Counted from the first letter of the stretch, positions 1 through 7,165 are shown. The stretch is 19,049 nt of DNA from Citricoccus sp. WCRC_4 (GCA_026645375.1 JAPFFX010000211.1:1-19049), one strand, 5' to 3'. Notes: generated by a model not told the origin, from the letters alone. Translations and numbers: made by a program.

Positions 1-642
1 GCCATCTACGGCATCATCAACAAGTTCACCGACCTCGGCGTCAAGGTCGTGCACAAGGGCAACGCCAAGGTGCACGTCTCCGGCCACGCCTCCGCCGGGG
101 AACTGGTCTACTGCTACAACATCGTGCGCCCCACCCACGTCATGCCCGTCCACGGCGAGTCCTCGCACCTGCACGCCAACGCGGACCTGGCCGTGCGGAC
201 CGGCATCGCCCCCGAACGCGTGCTCGTCGTCAAGGACGGCACCACCGTGGACCTGGTCAAGGGCCAGGCCAGGGTCTCCGGCCAGGTGGAGGCCGGCCTG
301 GTCTACGTGGACGGCCACACCGTCGGCAAGGTCACGGAGGACACCCTGGTCGAGCGGCGGCTGCTGCAGGAGGGCGGCTCGGTGACCGTCGTGGCCATCG
401 TGGACCCGGACACCAACACCCTGGCCGAGCCGCTGGAGTTCATGACCAAGGGCTTCATCCAGGACCCGCAGATCTTCGACACCGCGGCGAAGAAGGTCAA
501 GGATGCCCTGGCCAAGCCCCACGTCTCCGGCATCGACGACCTGGACCAGATCGAGAAGCTGATCGTGGACACGGTAGGACGCCACCTGGACCGCGCCTAT
601 CGGCGGGCCCCGCTGATCACCGCCGTCGTCATCGACGCCTGA
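1..642 (+). CDS. rnj: Ribonuclease J, C-terminal part (5' end outside window)
   Basis: The reading frame is open from base 1 and ends at TGA 640-642, giving 213 residues of the C-terminal part of RNase J, a metallo-beta-lactamase/beta-CASP ribonuclease with endo- and 5'-3' exonuclease activity in RNA maturation and decay. The visible part starts inside the beta-CASP region. It shows the family signatures HVSGHAS (about residues 23-29) and MPVHGESSHL (about 44-53), which supply metal- and phosphate-binding residues near the active site, followed by the small C-terminal domain. The N-terminal HxHxDH metal site lies outside the window. No frameshift is seen. A short hairpin lies 8 bases after the stop. 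The family assignment is firm; full length and start cannot be judged. Confidence 0.95.
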   Translation, partial: AIYGIINKFTDLGVKVVHKGNAKVHVSGHASAGELVYCYNIVRPTHVMPVHGESSHLHANADLAVRTGIAPERVLVVKDGTTVDLVKGQARVSGQVEAGLVYVDGHTVGKVTEDTLVERRLLQEGGSVTVVAIVDPDTNTLAEPLEFMTKGFIQDPQIFDTAAKKVKDALAKPHVSGIDDLDQIEKLIVDTVGRHLDRAYRRAPLITAVVIDA

Positions 643-649
643 TCGCCCT

Positions 650-665
650 CCCGGGACGACCCGGG
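650..665 (+). terminator. Possible hairpin terminator after RNase J
   Basis: CCCGGG-ACGA-CCCGGG forms a perfect 6-bp all-GC stem with a 4-base loop, 8 bases after the RNase J stop. No T-run follows, so it would be an actinobacterial type without a U-tract, or only an mRNA 3'-end stabiliser. Confidence 0.35.
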
Positions 666-884
666 GACGGCACCGGGTCAGCCGGAGCCGCCCCGGCCAC
701 GGGCCAGGGGTACGACGTCGACCCTGCGGCGCTGGCGGCCGTCGAGGGCTTCTGCGCGGCCGTTCCGGGCGAGCCTGAGTCGCGGAACGGCCTGTTCGGA
801 CCGCGTGTCGCCGTCCCCGAGGGTGCCACCCGGTTCGACCGCGTGCTGGGCCTGGCCGGGCGGGACCCCCGCTGGCGGGTCAGG
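666..884 (+). other. Coding-like remnant without a start, downstream of RNase J
   Basis: No intact gene fills the gap between RNase J and the convergent SLH protein gene. Frame 3 of the plus strand is open here and reads like protein: nearly nine in ten third codon positions are G or C. It contains phrases such as YDVDPAALAAVEGFCAAVP and RFDRVLGLAGRDPRWRVR before running into the 3' end of the opposite gene and stopping at TGA 942-944. There is no credible start codon or ribosome binding site, and I recognise no family. It may be the decayed piece of a gene that once followed rnj, or chance in GC-rich DNA. Confidence 0.25.
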
Positions 885-2619
885 GGCGGCGCACGAACGA
901 TTCGTGGTACCGGTAGAGCATCCCGGCAACCTCCCCGCGACTGATCTGGCGGCGGGCCCGGAAGGTGCCGTCCGAGTATCCGGTCGCCAGTCCGGACTCC
1001 CGCAGCCAGGTGATCTCGGCGGCGAAGGTGTGCCCCCGGGGCACGTCACGGAACCCACTGTGCACGCCCGGCTCCTCGGGCACGGCGGCCGGGGTGGTTC
1101 CGGCGGCGGTGCGGAACAGGAAGGCGGCGAACTCCCCGCGGGTGACCGGGCGGCGCTGGCCGAAGGTACCGTCCCGGTAGCCCGTCGTCACGTCATAGTT
1201 GGCGGCCCACAGCACCGCGTCGTAGAACGGGCTGTCCTCGTCGACGTCCCGGAATTCCGGGTCCATCCACCAGTCCGCGCCGTCCTCGACCATGGCCGGC
1301 GTGACGGCGTAGCGGTAGAGGAAGGCAAGGGACTCACCCCGGGAGATCGATCGTCCCGACCGGTAGGTCCGGTCCGAGTAGCCCTCGGTGATGCCGCGGC
1401 ACTGCATCCAGCGGATGGCCTCCCGGAAGGTGGCCCCGGAGGTGATGTCCCGGAACGGCTTCACCGTGCAGTTGCCCGGGGGCGTCCAGGCGCCGTGCAT
1501 GCGACCGCTCGCCCGGGCGGCCGCCACGGCCGCCTCGTCGGTGACCGACTCGCCGTCCAGGACGAACTCGGCCGCGATGCCGGCCGGGTCCTCCCGGGTG
1601 CCCTTGCGGGGATCGGACTGCACGATCACCCACTGGCGGTCGGCGCGCAGCCGGTTCTGCAGGGTGAAGGTCTTGACATCGTCCTCGCAGTCGATCTCGA
1701 CGTCTGGCTCGAGGTTGGTCGGAGCCATCGAGGTCGAGTCCAGGATGGCCGTCTCGAACGGCTCGTCGCAGAGTTCCCCGCCGGTCAGCGTCATGCCGGT
1801 CTCGGTGGAGGGCCCACCGGGAGTCACCAGGACCCACTGCGCGCTGCCCCTGAAGTCCACGATGCCGTCGGTCCAGGCCTCCCCGGGCACGAAGTCACTC
1901 GGCGTCAGGACCACGCTGTCCGCGGTGCGGTCCCCCTCGGGGTCGATGAACTCGACGACGTACGTGTTCGGGTCCTCCTCCCCGGGCCCACCGGGCTCCA
2001 GGCTCCCGTCGGCGAACGTCAGGGGGGCCGGCACCGGCAGGGTCAGGGTGCCGCAGCCTCCCGCCTTGACGGCCCCGGGGGCCAGCTCGAGGTCGACCGT
2101 GGTCTTGAGCTCCGCGAATCCGGACTCGTCCGCCAGCACCGCGCCCCGGTCATGGACCATGGTCGCCTTGACCAGGGTGGTGCCGGAACCGTCCAGCACG
2201 GGGACCGTGGAGGTGAACCGGTCGGGCTGGTCCACGAGCGACTCCCAGTCGCTGATGGGCGCCTCCCACATCAGGTCGAAGCCGACGGTCTGGCCGGTCT
2301 CGGCGTCCGGATGCACGCAGAAGTCGGCCTCCACGGTGAAATGGTCGGCGGTGGCCGGCAGTTCGTCCTCCACCACGTGCAGGGAGGAGAAGTACCCCGG
2401 ACGGCCCTCCTCCGGGTAGGCCCCGGTCACGGCCTGATGCCGGGCGGCTGACGAGGCCGGGGCTGACCCCGGTGCGGCCTCGGACGGCACGTCATGGTCG
2501 GGGGCGGCGACGGCCGGTACGGCGACCAGGACGCCGGAGAGGGCGAGGGCACCGGTGAGCAGGGACGCCGAGACGGTGCGCGCGGAACGGGATCGAGGGC
2601 GCGGGGCATGAGGGTTCAT
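880..2619 (-). CDS. Secreted S-layer-homology (SLH) domain protein
   Basis: The product has 579 residues. Residues 1-39 form a Sec signal peptide: Arg-rich start, hydrophobic core about 15-34, and a VPAVAA cleavage region. Residues about 45-380 are an acidic, beta-rich region I do not recognise, with a few cysteines. Three SLH repeats follow, starting near residues 389, 456 and 523. Each has the pattern FRD...W....G.TxGYxDGTF...R.(I/V)(S/T)RGE...(F/L)xYR, and they end the protein. SLH triplets bind secondary cell-wall polymers, so the protein probably sits on the cell surface. The ATG at 2619 is chosen because it begins the signal peptide and follows GGAAG. A longer TTG-started frame (from 2769) would overlap the promoter at 2741-2769. 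The function of the N-terminal region is unknown. Confidence 0.85.
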   Translation of the reverse strand: MNPHAPRPRSRSARTVSASLLTGALALSGVLVAVPAVAAPDHDVPSEAAPGSAPASSAARHQAVTGAYPEEGRPGYFSSLHVVEDELPATADHFTVEADFCVHPDAETGQTVGFDLMWEAPISDWESLVDQPDRFTSTVPVLDGSGTTLVKATMVHDRGAVLADESGFAELKTTVDLELAPGAVKAGGCGTLTLPVPAPLTFADGSLEPGGPGEEDPNTYVVEFIDPEGDRTADSVVLTPSDFVPGEAWTDGIVDFRGSAQWVLVTPGGPSTETGMTLTGGELCDEPFETAILDSTSMAPTNLEPDVEIDCEDDVKTFTLQNRLRADRQWVIVQSDPRKGTREDPAGIAAEFVLDGESVTDEAAVAAARASGRMHGAWTPPGNCTVKPFRDITSGATFREAIRWMQCRGITEGYSDRTYRSGRSISRGESLAFLYRYAVTPAMVEDGADWWMDPEFRDVDEDSPFYDAVLWAANYDVTTGYRDGTFGQRRPVTRGEFAAFLFRTAAGTTPAAVPEEPGVHSGFRDVPRGHTFAAEITWLRESGLATGYSDGTFRARRQISRGEVAGMLYRYHESFVRRP

Positions 2620-2740
2620 GGGCACTTCCGGACTAGGCCGGCCGGGGCCGGATGCGAGGTCGCACGGGTGACAGGTCCGGAAGGGGCCGGGAGGTGGTCC
2701 CGAGAGCCCGTGGAGCACCCAGCGCGGTGATGATGACAGC

Positions 2741-2769
2741 AATGTAGGCGGTGCAACATCCCCGGTCAA
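2741..2769 (-). promoter_or_regulatory. Sigma-A-type promoter of the SLH protein gene
   Basis: On the minus strand TTGACC (2769-2764) is followed by 17 bases and TACATT (2746-2741), close to the TTGACA/TANNNT pattern of housekeeping promoters in high-GC Gram-positives. Transcription would begin near 2734, leaving a leader of about 115 bases before the ATG at 2619. This supports the shorter start of the SLH gene. Confidence 0.65.
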
Positions 2770-2806
2770 ACACGTCTTCGGCGGGTCGGGCCCGGGTGGT
2801 CCCGCG

Positions 2807-2821
2807 GTCCCGGACCGGGAC
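2807..2821. repeat. Short inverted repeat upstream of the permease
   Basis: GTCCCG-GAC-CGGGAC is a perfect dyad with 6-base arms, 28 bases before the chosen permease start. It could be an operator or a leader hairpin. In DNA this rich in GC it could also arise by chance. Confidence 0.3.
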
Positions 2822-2849
2822 GATGCGGGCGGGCGGACCCGGTGGTGGA

Positions 2850-3884
2850 ATGCTGGGATCCATGGGATCGGCGAGCGACTGGATGGAGCGGTACCAGGTG
2901 CTGCTGTACCTGTCCGCGCTGGGTGCGGGCGCCGCCGTCGGGCTCCTGCTGCCGGCCGTGGCCGAACCCGCCGGGGCGGCCGTCACGCCGGTGCTGGGAC
3001 TGCTGCTGTACGCCACCTTCCTGGCCGTCCCGTTCCGCCGCCTCGGCCACGTCGCACGGGACGGGCGGTTCCTCCTGGCGGTGCTGGCGCTGGACTTCGT
3101 GGTGGTGCCGGTGGTGGTGTTCGCCCTCTCCCGGCTGGTCGCCCACGACGACGTCCTGCTGCTCGGCGTACTGTTCGTCCTGCTGACCCCGTGCGTGGAC
3201 TACGTCATCGTCTTCACGGGCCTGGCCGGCGGCGCGCAGGACCGGCTGCTGGCCGCCACGCCGCTGCTGATGCTCGCGCAGATGCTCCTGCTGCCGGGGT
3301 ACCTGTGGCTGATGGCCGGGCGGCAGTTCGCCCCGGGACTCGACGCCCGCCCGTTCGTGGAGGCCTTCGCGGTGCTCATCGTGGCGCCCCTCGGCGCCGC
3401 GTGGCTGACCCAGGCGGCGGCCGCCCGCTGGGCCTGGGGCCGGGCCGTGGACCGGTGGGTCCCGGCCGGGATGGTCCCGCTCATGATGGCCACGCTGGCC
3501 ATCGTGGTCGCCTCCCAGGCATACGACGTCGGTCGGAACCTGGGCGGGCTGCTCACCGTGGTGCCGGTCTACGTGCTCTTCGCGGCCGTGATGGTCGCGC
3601 TCGGGCTGGCGGTGGGTCGGGTGGCCGGGCTGGACGTGCCCGGACGCCGGGCGGTCGTGTTCAGCGGGGTGACCCGCAACTCCCTCGTGGTGCTGCCGCT
3701 GGTGCTGGCCCTGCCCGCGTCGCTGGGCCCGGCGTACCGGCTGGCGCCGCTGGTGGTGGTCACCCAGACGCTCGTGGAGCTGGTCGTCATGGTGGTGCTG
3801 GTGCGGCTGGTGCCCCGGCTGGTCAGCGCGCGGGGTCGAAGTCCTCGGGATCCTTCTGCAGCCGGCCTTCCAACGCCTGGCTGA
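2850..3884 (+). CDS. BASS-superfamily permease, ACR3/arsenic-resistance-like
   Basis: The product is a polytopic membrane protein of 344 residues with about ten hydrophobic segments, matching the bile acid:sodium symporter (BASS)/ACR3 fold. Residues about 111-150 carry the diagnostic stretch, with TPCVDYVIVFTGLAGG and then LLMLAQMLLLPGYLW. Cys115 sits where ACR3-type arsenite exporters have their conserved cysteine. Members of this subgroup are often labelled arsenic resistance protein, but no arsR or arsC lies nearby, so the substrate is open. The ATG at 2850 follows GGTGGTGG; the ATGs at 2862 and 2883 are alternatives, and the open frame extends upstream to a GTG at 2751. The last 20 or so codons overlap the convergent small gene and read as low-complexity sequence, as if the original stop had been lost. 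Confidence 0.8.
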   Translation: MLGSMGSASDWMERYQVLLYLSALGAGAAVGLLLPAVAEPAGAAVTPVLGLLLYATFLAVPFRRLGHVARDGRFLLAVLALDFVVVPVVVFALSRLVAHDDVLLLGVLFVLLTPCVDYVIVFTGLAGGAQDRLLAATPLLMLAQMLLLPGYLWLMAGRQFAPGLDARPFVEAFAVLIVAPLGAAWLTQAAAARWAWGRAVDRWVPAGMVPLMMATLAIVVASQAYDVGRNLGGLLTVVPVYVLFAAVMVALGLAVGRVAGLDVPGRRAVVFSGVTRNSLVVLPLVLALPASLGPAYRLAPLVVVTQTLVELVVMVVLVRLVPRLVSARGRSPRDPSAAGLPTPG

Positions 3885-4218
3885 GGTCCTCGTCCTCCAC
3901 CTCGTACATGGGGTCGACCTCGAGCTCGAGGGCCTCCAGGGCCTCCTCGTCGTCGTCCACGGTCACGAACCGGACCCGGGCCTCCGTGATCGTCTCGGCC
4001 GCGTCGTCCAGGCCGAGGTACTCGTACCCGGTGATCACCCGTTGAAGCGGGAACTCGTCGTCGTCCAGGTGCATCTCGATCGCGTTGACGAGACCACCGT
4101 TCTGCACCGCCCCGTGGAAGGTCAGGACATCGCGCAGCGCGATGTCACCGGGGGAGGTGGCCTCAGGCAGGGCGTCGAAGTCAAGGGCGCGGTTCCACAC
4201 CGCCTCGGTAGTGCTCAT
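3823..4218 (-). CDS. DUF4375/DMP19-like small acidic protein
   Basis: The product has 131 residues, is very acidic and has no signal peptide or membrane segment. Residues 35-80 (FHGAVQNGGLVNAIE, then GYEYLGLDDAAETI) match the core of the DMP19/DUF4375 family, in which an NGG turn and a following helix are conserved. DMP19 of Neisseria is a DNA-mimic protein, but most members have no known role, so I infer none. The ATG at 4218 has no Shine-Dalgarno sequence. A -10 box lies just 6 bases before it, so the mRNA is probably leaderless, which supports this start over an ATG 13 codons upstream. The 3' end overlaps the convergent permease by 62 bases. Confidence 0.75.
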   Translation of the reverse strand: MSTTEAVWNRALDFDALPEATSPGDIALRDVLTFHGAVQNGGLVNAIEMHLDDDEFPLQRVITGYEYLGLDDAAETITEARVRFVTVDDDEEALEALELEVDPMYEVEDEDLSQALEGRLQKDPEDFDPAR

Positions 4219-4224
4219 GCCAGC

Positions 4225-4253
4225 AGAGTAGGCAGATCCGGGCGCCCTGTCAG
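4225..4253 (-). promoter_or_regulatory. Promoter giving a leaderless mRNA for the DUF4375-like gene
   Basis: On the minus strand CTGACA (4253-4248), 17 bases, TACTCT (4230-4225), then GCTGGC and the ATG at 4218. The spacing puts transcription start at or within a base or two of the A of the ATG. The -35 matches TTGACA in 5 of 6 bases and the -10 fits TANNNT. No ribosome binding site precedes the ATG, as expected for a leaderless transcript. Confidence 0.65.
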
Positions 4254-4375
4254 TCATCCGCCGATCATGACGTGCATGTTTCGTGCGGACCCTCCCTCGG
4301 CCGGACGGACCGAACCGGGGGAACCACGCATGATCGGAGTCGCCACCGTCCCGCGCGGTGGGCTTCACTGCCGCC

Positions 4376-4990
4376 ATGAGAAAGCTCATCTCCAGCACGT
4401 TCGTCTCCCTCGACGGCGTCATGCAGGCTCCCGGAGGGCCCGACGAGGATCGCACGGGGGGATTCGCCTTCGGCGGGTGGACCGCGCCGCTGTTCGACGA
4501 GTCCATGGGCTCGTGGATGGACCGGACCTTCGCGACCCGGTTCGACCTGCTCCTGGGACGCAGGACCTATGAGATCTTCGCCGCCTACTGGCCCCATCAC
4601 ACTGACTCGCTCGTGGGCGAGGCGTTCAGGCGCGCCCACAAGTACGTGGCCAGCCACCGACTGGACGAGCCCGCCTGGGAGTCCACCACCGTCCTGTCGG
4701 GGAACGTCCCGGACCAGGTCGCGGCGCTGAAGGACCAGGACGGACCCGACCTGCTGCTGCAGGGCAGTGGCAACCTCATCCAGTCCCTGTTGACCGCCGG
4801 ACTGATCGATGAGTTCCGGGTCCTGGTCTTCCCCCTGCTGCTGGGTTCCGGCAAGCGGCTCTTCGCCGAGGGGACCATCCCGGCCGGTCTCCGCCTGACC
4901 GAGCACGGGGTCTCGGAGTCCGGGGTCATCATGGCCACCTACGAGCGCAGCGGACCGGTCGCCACGGGCAGCTTCACCGAGCGAGGATGA
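4376..4990 (+). CDS. RibD C-terminal/dihydrofolate-reductase-family protein
   Basis: The product is a 204-residue cytosolic protein of the RibD_C/DHFR-like fold, which binds NAD(P)H. The N-terminus RKLISSTFVSLDGVMQAPGG is typical of the stand-alone members (YyaP/YwjB-like). The middle has LLLGRRTYEIFAAYWP and the C-terminal half has LLLQGSGNLIQSLL followed by DEFRVLVFPLLLGSGKRLF, the nucleotide-binding segment of the family. Length is normal (180-210). The true substrate of these proteins is mostly unknown; they are neither the folate DHFR nor complete RibD, because the deaminase domain is missing. The ATG at 4376 starts the conserved N-terminus; a GTG six codons upstream is possible. No clear ribosome binding site. 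The gene stands alone between divergent and downstream units. Confidence 0.85.
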   Translation: MRKLISSTFVSLDGVMQAPGGPDEDRTGGFAFGGWTAPLFDESMGSWMDRTFATRFDLLLGRRTYEIFAAYWPHHTDSLVGEAFRRAHKYVASHRLDEPAWESTTVLSGNVPDQVAALKDQDGPDLLLQGSGNLIQSLLTAGLIDEFRVLVFPLLLGSGKRLFAEGTIPAGLRLTEHGVSESGVIMATYERSGPVATGSFTERG

Positions 4991-4994
4991 CCCA

Positions 4995-5024
4995 TTGACT
5001 CCCTCCGACGACCCTGCTTACGCT
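4995..5024 (+). promoter_or_regulatory. Probable promoter of the aquaporin gene
   Basis: TTGACT (4995-5000), 18 bases, TACGCT (5019-5024) fits TTGACA/TANNNT. It starts 4 bases after the preceding stop codon. Transcription would begin near 5031 and give a leader of about 50 bases. That leader (about 5040-5090) is strikingly AT-rich compared with the rest of the window. Confidence 0.5.
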
Positions 5025-5079
5025 CGCAGCATTCCCGGTCAGTTGTATTTCTTTAACTATTTCCTTGTTCTGACATGAA

Positions 5080-5871
5080 ATGTGGAAAATGACTCCGACT
5101 TTGATGCGCCGATTAGTGGCTGAAATGCTGGGCACGGCAGTATTGGTGATCTTCGGCGTCGGGACGGTGCTGGCGGCCCTGACCGCCGGCAACGGTGAGA
5201 TCACGTATCCGGGGGTGGGGTTCATCTCCCTGGGATTCGCCATCGCCATCGCCGTGGCCATCTATGCGTTCCTGGCCGTTTCCGGTGCTCACATCAATCC
5301 CGCCGTGACCTTCGCGCTGGCTGTCACCAGACGCTTCCCCTGGACCGAGCTGGTGCCCTACATCGTCGCCCAGCTGGTCGGGGCCGCCGTCGGCAGCCTC
5401 CTCCTGGTGGCCTCCTTCGGGACCCGGGCCGTGGACATGGGCAGTGGCGCGACGGCATTGGGCGCGGGGGTCTCGTACGGCCAGGGCATCGTGGCCGAGG
5501 TGCTGGGGACCTTCCTCCTGATGCTCGCGATCATGGCGGTGGCCGTCGATCGCCGGGCGCCCAAGGGCTGGGCGGGCCTGATCATCGGACTGGCCGTCGC
5601 GGGCGCCATCCTGGTCATCGCACCCCTGACCGGTGGCTCACTGAACCCGGCGCGGACCTTCGGGCCGAACCTGGTGCAGTCCCTCTTCGGCGGCGATGTC
5701 GAATGGTCCCAGTACCCGCTGTACGTCATCGGTCCCTTCATCGGCAGCGCGGCCGCCGCGCTGGCCTACGACTTCATCGCCCGACCCCGAGACGCCCCCG
5801 AGCCCGAGCCGCGCGCCGATGATGAGTCGATGGCGGACGAGCACGGCACGAGACCCGAACCCACCGAATAA
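5080..5871 (+). CDS. Aquaporin-family (MIP) channel
   Basis: The product has 263 residues with six membrane segments and the two half-helix motifs SGAHINPAV (NPA 73-75) and GGSLNPARTFGP (NPA 189-191), which define major intrinsic proteins passing water or small neutral solutes. The Arg after the second NPA (R192) is kept. Aligned by eye to E. coli AqpZ, the selectivity filter reads F53, I177, G186, R192: the AqpZ histidine is replaced by Ile and the threonine by Gly, so the pore is not a plain water filter. It also lacks the NPARDFGP Asp of glycerol facilitators. The last 30 residues form an acidic, Pro-rich cytosolic tail. ATG 5080 is used; ATG 5089 is the alternative, and neither has a good ribosome binding site. 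It is followed by the formaldehyde dehydrogenase-like gene 79 bases downstream. Confidence 0.92.
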   Translation: MWKMTPTLMRRLVAEMLGTAVLVIFGVGTVLAALTAGNGEITYPGVGFISLGFAIAIAVAIYAFLAVSGAHINPAVTFALAVTRRFPWTELVPYIVAQLVGAAVGSLLLVASFGTRAVDMGSGATALGAGVSYGQGIVAEVLGTFLLMLAIMAVAVDRRAPKGWAGLIIGLAVAGAILVIAPLTGGSLNPARTFGPNLVQSLFGGDVEWSQYPLYVIGPFIGSAAAALAYDFIARPRDAPEPEPRADDESMADEHGTRPEPTE

Positions 5872-5902
5872 ACAATCACCGGATCGCGATCACAGCGATT
5901 GT
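5872..5902. repeat. Nested palindrome between aquaporin and dehydrogenase genes
   Basis: Outer arms ACAATC (5872-5877) and GATTGT (5897-5902) enclose the perfect 10-base palindrome GATCGCGATC (5882-5891). It begins immediately after the aquaporin stop and lies 48 bases before the dehydrogenase ATG. It may be an operator for a dimeric repressor or an mRNA hairpin between the two cistrons. No T-run follows. Confidence 0.4.
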
Positions 5903-5950
5903 CCTCGCTCGACACCAAGCGGCCGAGGGCAGCCATCGAGAGGAAGAACC

Positions 5951-7165
5951 ATGACGGGAAACCGTGTAGTCGTATACAAGGGCCCAGGCGAGGTAGCGAT
6001 CGAGACGATCGACTACCCCAAGCTGGAACTGCCCTCCGAGGTCGCCGGCAAGATGGGTATCCAGCAGAAGGCACCCCACGCCGCCATCCTGAAACTGGTG
6101 GCCACCAATATCTGCGGCAGCGACCAGCACATGGTCCGTGGGCGCACCACCGCGCCGGTCGGCCAGTCGCTCGGTCACGAGATCACGGGCGAGGTCGTCG
6201 AGACCGGAGACGACGTGCTCTTCGTCAAGGAGGGTGACATCTGCTCGGTGCCCTTCAACATCGCGTGCGGCCGCTGCCAGATGTGCAATGAGGGCAAGAC
6301 CGGTGTCTGTCTCAACGTGAACCCCGCCCGCCCCGGCGCGGCCTACGGTTACGTGGACATGGGCGGCTGGATCGGCGGGCAGGCGGAGTACGTGATGGTC
6401 CCCTACGCGGACTTCAACCTGCTCAAGTTCCCGGACCGGGACCAGGCCCTCGAGAAGATCCTCGACCTCACCATGCTCTCCGACATCTTCCCCACCGGAT
6501 ACCACGGCGCGTTCACCGCCGGCGTCACGACCGGTTCCACCGTCTACGTCGCGGGTGCGGGCCCGGTGGGCCTCGCCGCGGCCTTCTCGGCGCAGGTGCT
6601 CGGTGCCTCGGCGGTCATCGTGGGAGACATGAACGCCGACCGGCTGAAGCAGGCCGCCAGCTTCGGCTGCGAGACCATTGACCTGAGCCAGGAGGGCTCC
6701 CTGCCGGAACGTATCGAGCAGATCCTGGGCGTGCCCGTGGTCGATGCCGCGGTGGACGCGGTGGGATTCGAGGCCCGCGGTCACGGGGCCGATGCCGCGG
6801 AGGCACCGGCCACGGTCCTCAACGACATCATGTCGGTGACCCAGGTGGGTGGTGCCCTGGGCATCCCGGGCCTGTACGTGACCGGGGATCCGGGCGGTAT
6901 CGACGAGAACGCCAAGGTCGGCCAGATCGGCGTGCAGCTGGGCACGGGCTGGGCCAAGTCCCTCTCGTTCACCACCGGTCAGTGTCCGGTGAAACGGTAC
7001 AACCGGAAGCTGATGAAGCTGATCCTGGCCGACAAGGCCAATATCTCCAAGGCCGTCAATGCCACGCCCATCAGCCTGGACGATGCTCCCCGGAGCTACA
7101 AGGAGTTCGACCAGGGTGCGGCCAGGAAGTACGTGATCGATCCGCACGGGATGATCCCCGCCTAG
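5951..7165 (+). CDS. fdhA: Glutathione-independent formaldehyde dehydrogenase/dismutase-type zinc alcohol dehydrogenase
   Basis: The product has 404 residues, a zinc-dependent medium-chain dehydrogenase closely resembling Pseudomonas FdhA (about 399 residues), which oxidises formaldehyde without glutathione using tightly held NAD; formaldehyde dismutases belong to the same subgroup. Catalytic zinc ligands are Cys55 (NICGSDQH), His76 (GHE) and probably Asp178 (LSDIFPTGYHGA). The structural zinc site is Cys106, 109, 112 and 120. GAGPVG at 202-207 is the NAD-binding turn. The long insertion typical of the subgroup (DAVGFEARGHG, then the NDIMSVTQVGGALGIPG region) is present. ATG 5951 has GAGGAAG 5-6 bases upstream. 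It probably forms a unit with the aquaporin gene and is closed by a strong hairpin. The likely role is aldehyde detoxification; dehydrogenase versus dismutase activity cannot be told by eye. Confidence 0.9.
   Translation: MTGNRVVVYKGPGEVAIETIDYPKLELPSEVAGKMGIQQKAPHAAILKLVATNICGSDQHMVRGRTTAPVGQSLGHEITGEVVETGDDVLFVKEGDICSVPFNIACGRCQMCNEGKTGVCLNVNPARPGAAYGYVDMGGWIGGQAEYVMVPYADFNLLKFPDRDQALEKILDLTMLSDIFPTGYHGAFTAGVTTGSTVYVAGAGPVGLAAAFSAQVLGASAVIVGDMNADRLKQAASFGCETIDLSQEGSLPERIEQILGVPVVDAAVDAVGFEARGHGADAAEAPATVLNDIMSVTQVGGALGIPGLYVTGDPGGIDENAKVGQIGVQLGTGWAKSLSFTTGQCPVKRYNRKLMKLILADKANISKAVNATPISLDDAPRSYKEFDQGAARKYVIDPHGMIPA

Noticed and set aside
805..2451. 548-residue plus-strand open frame opposite the SLH protein gene
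   Set aside because: It is antisense to a gene with signal peptide, SLH repeats and promoter. Its Gly/Arg/Val-rich product has no domain and no start signal; a GC-rich shadow.
2619..2769. Longer TTG start for the SLH protein
   Set aside because: It would add 50 non-secretory residues before a clear signal peptide and would begin inside the -35 box of the promoter.
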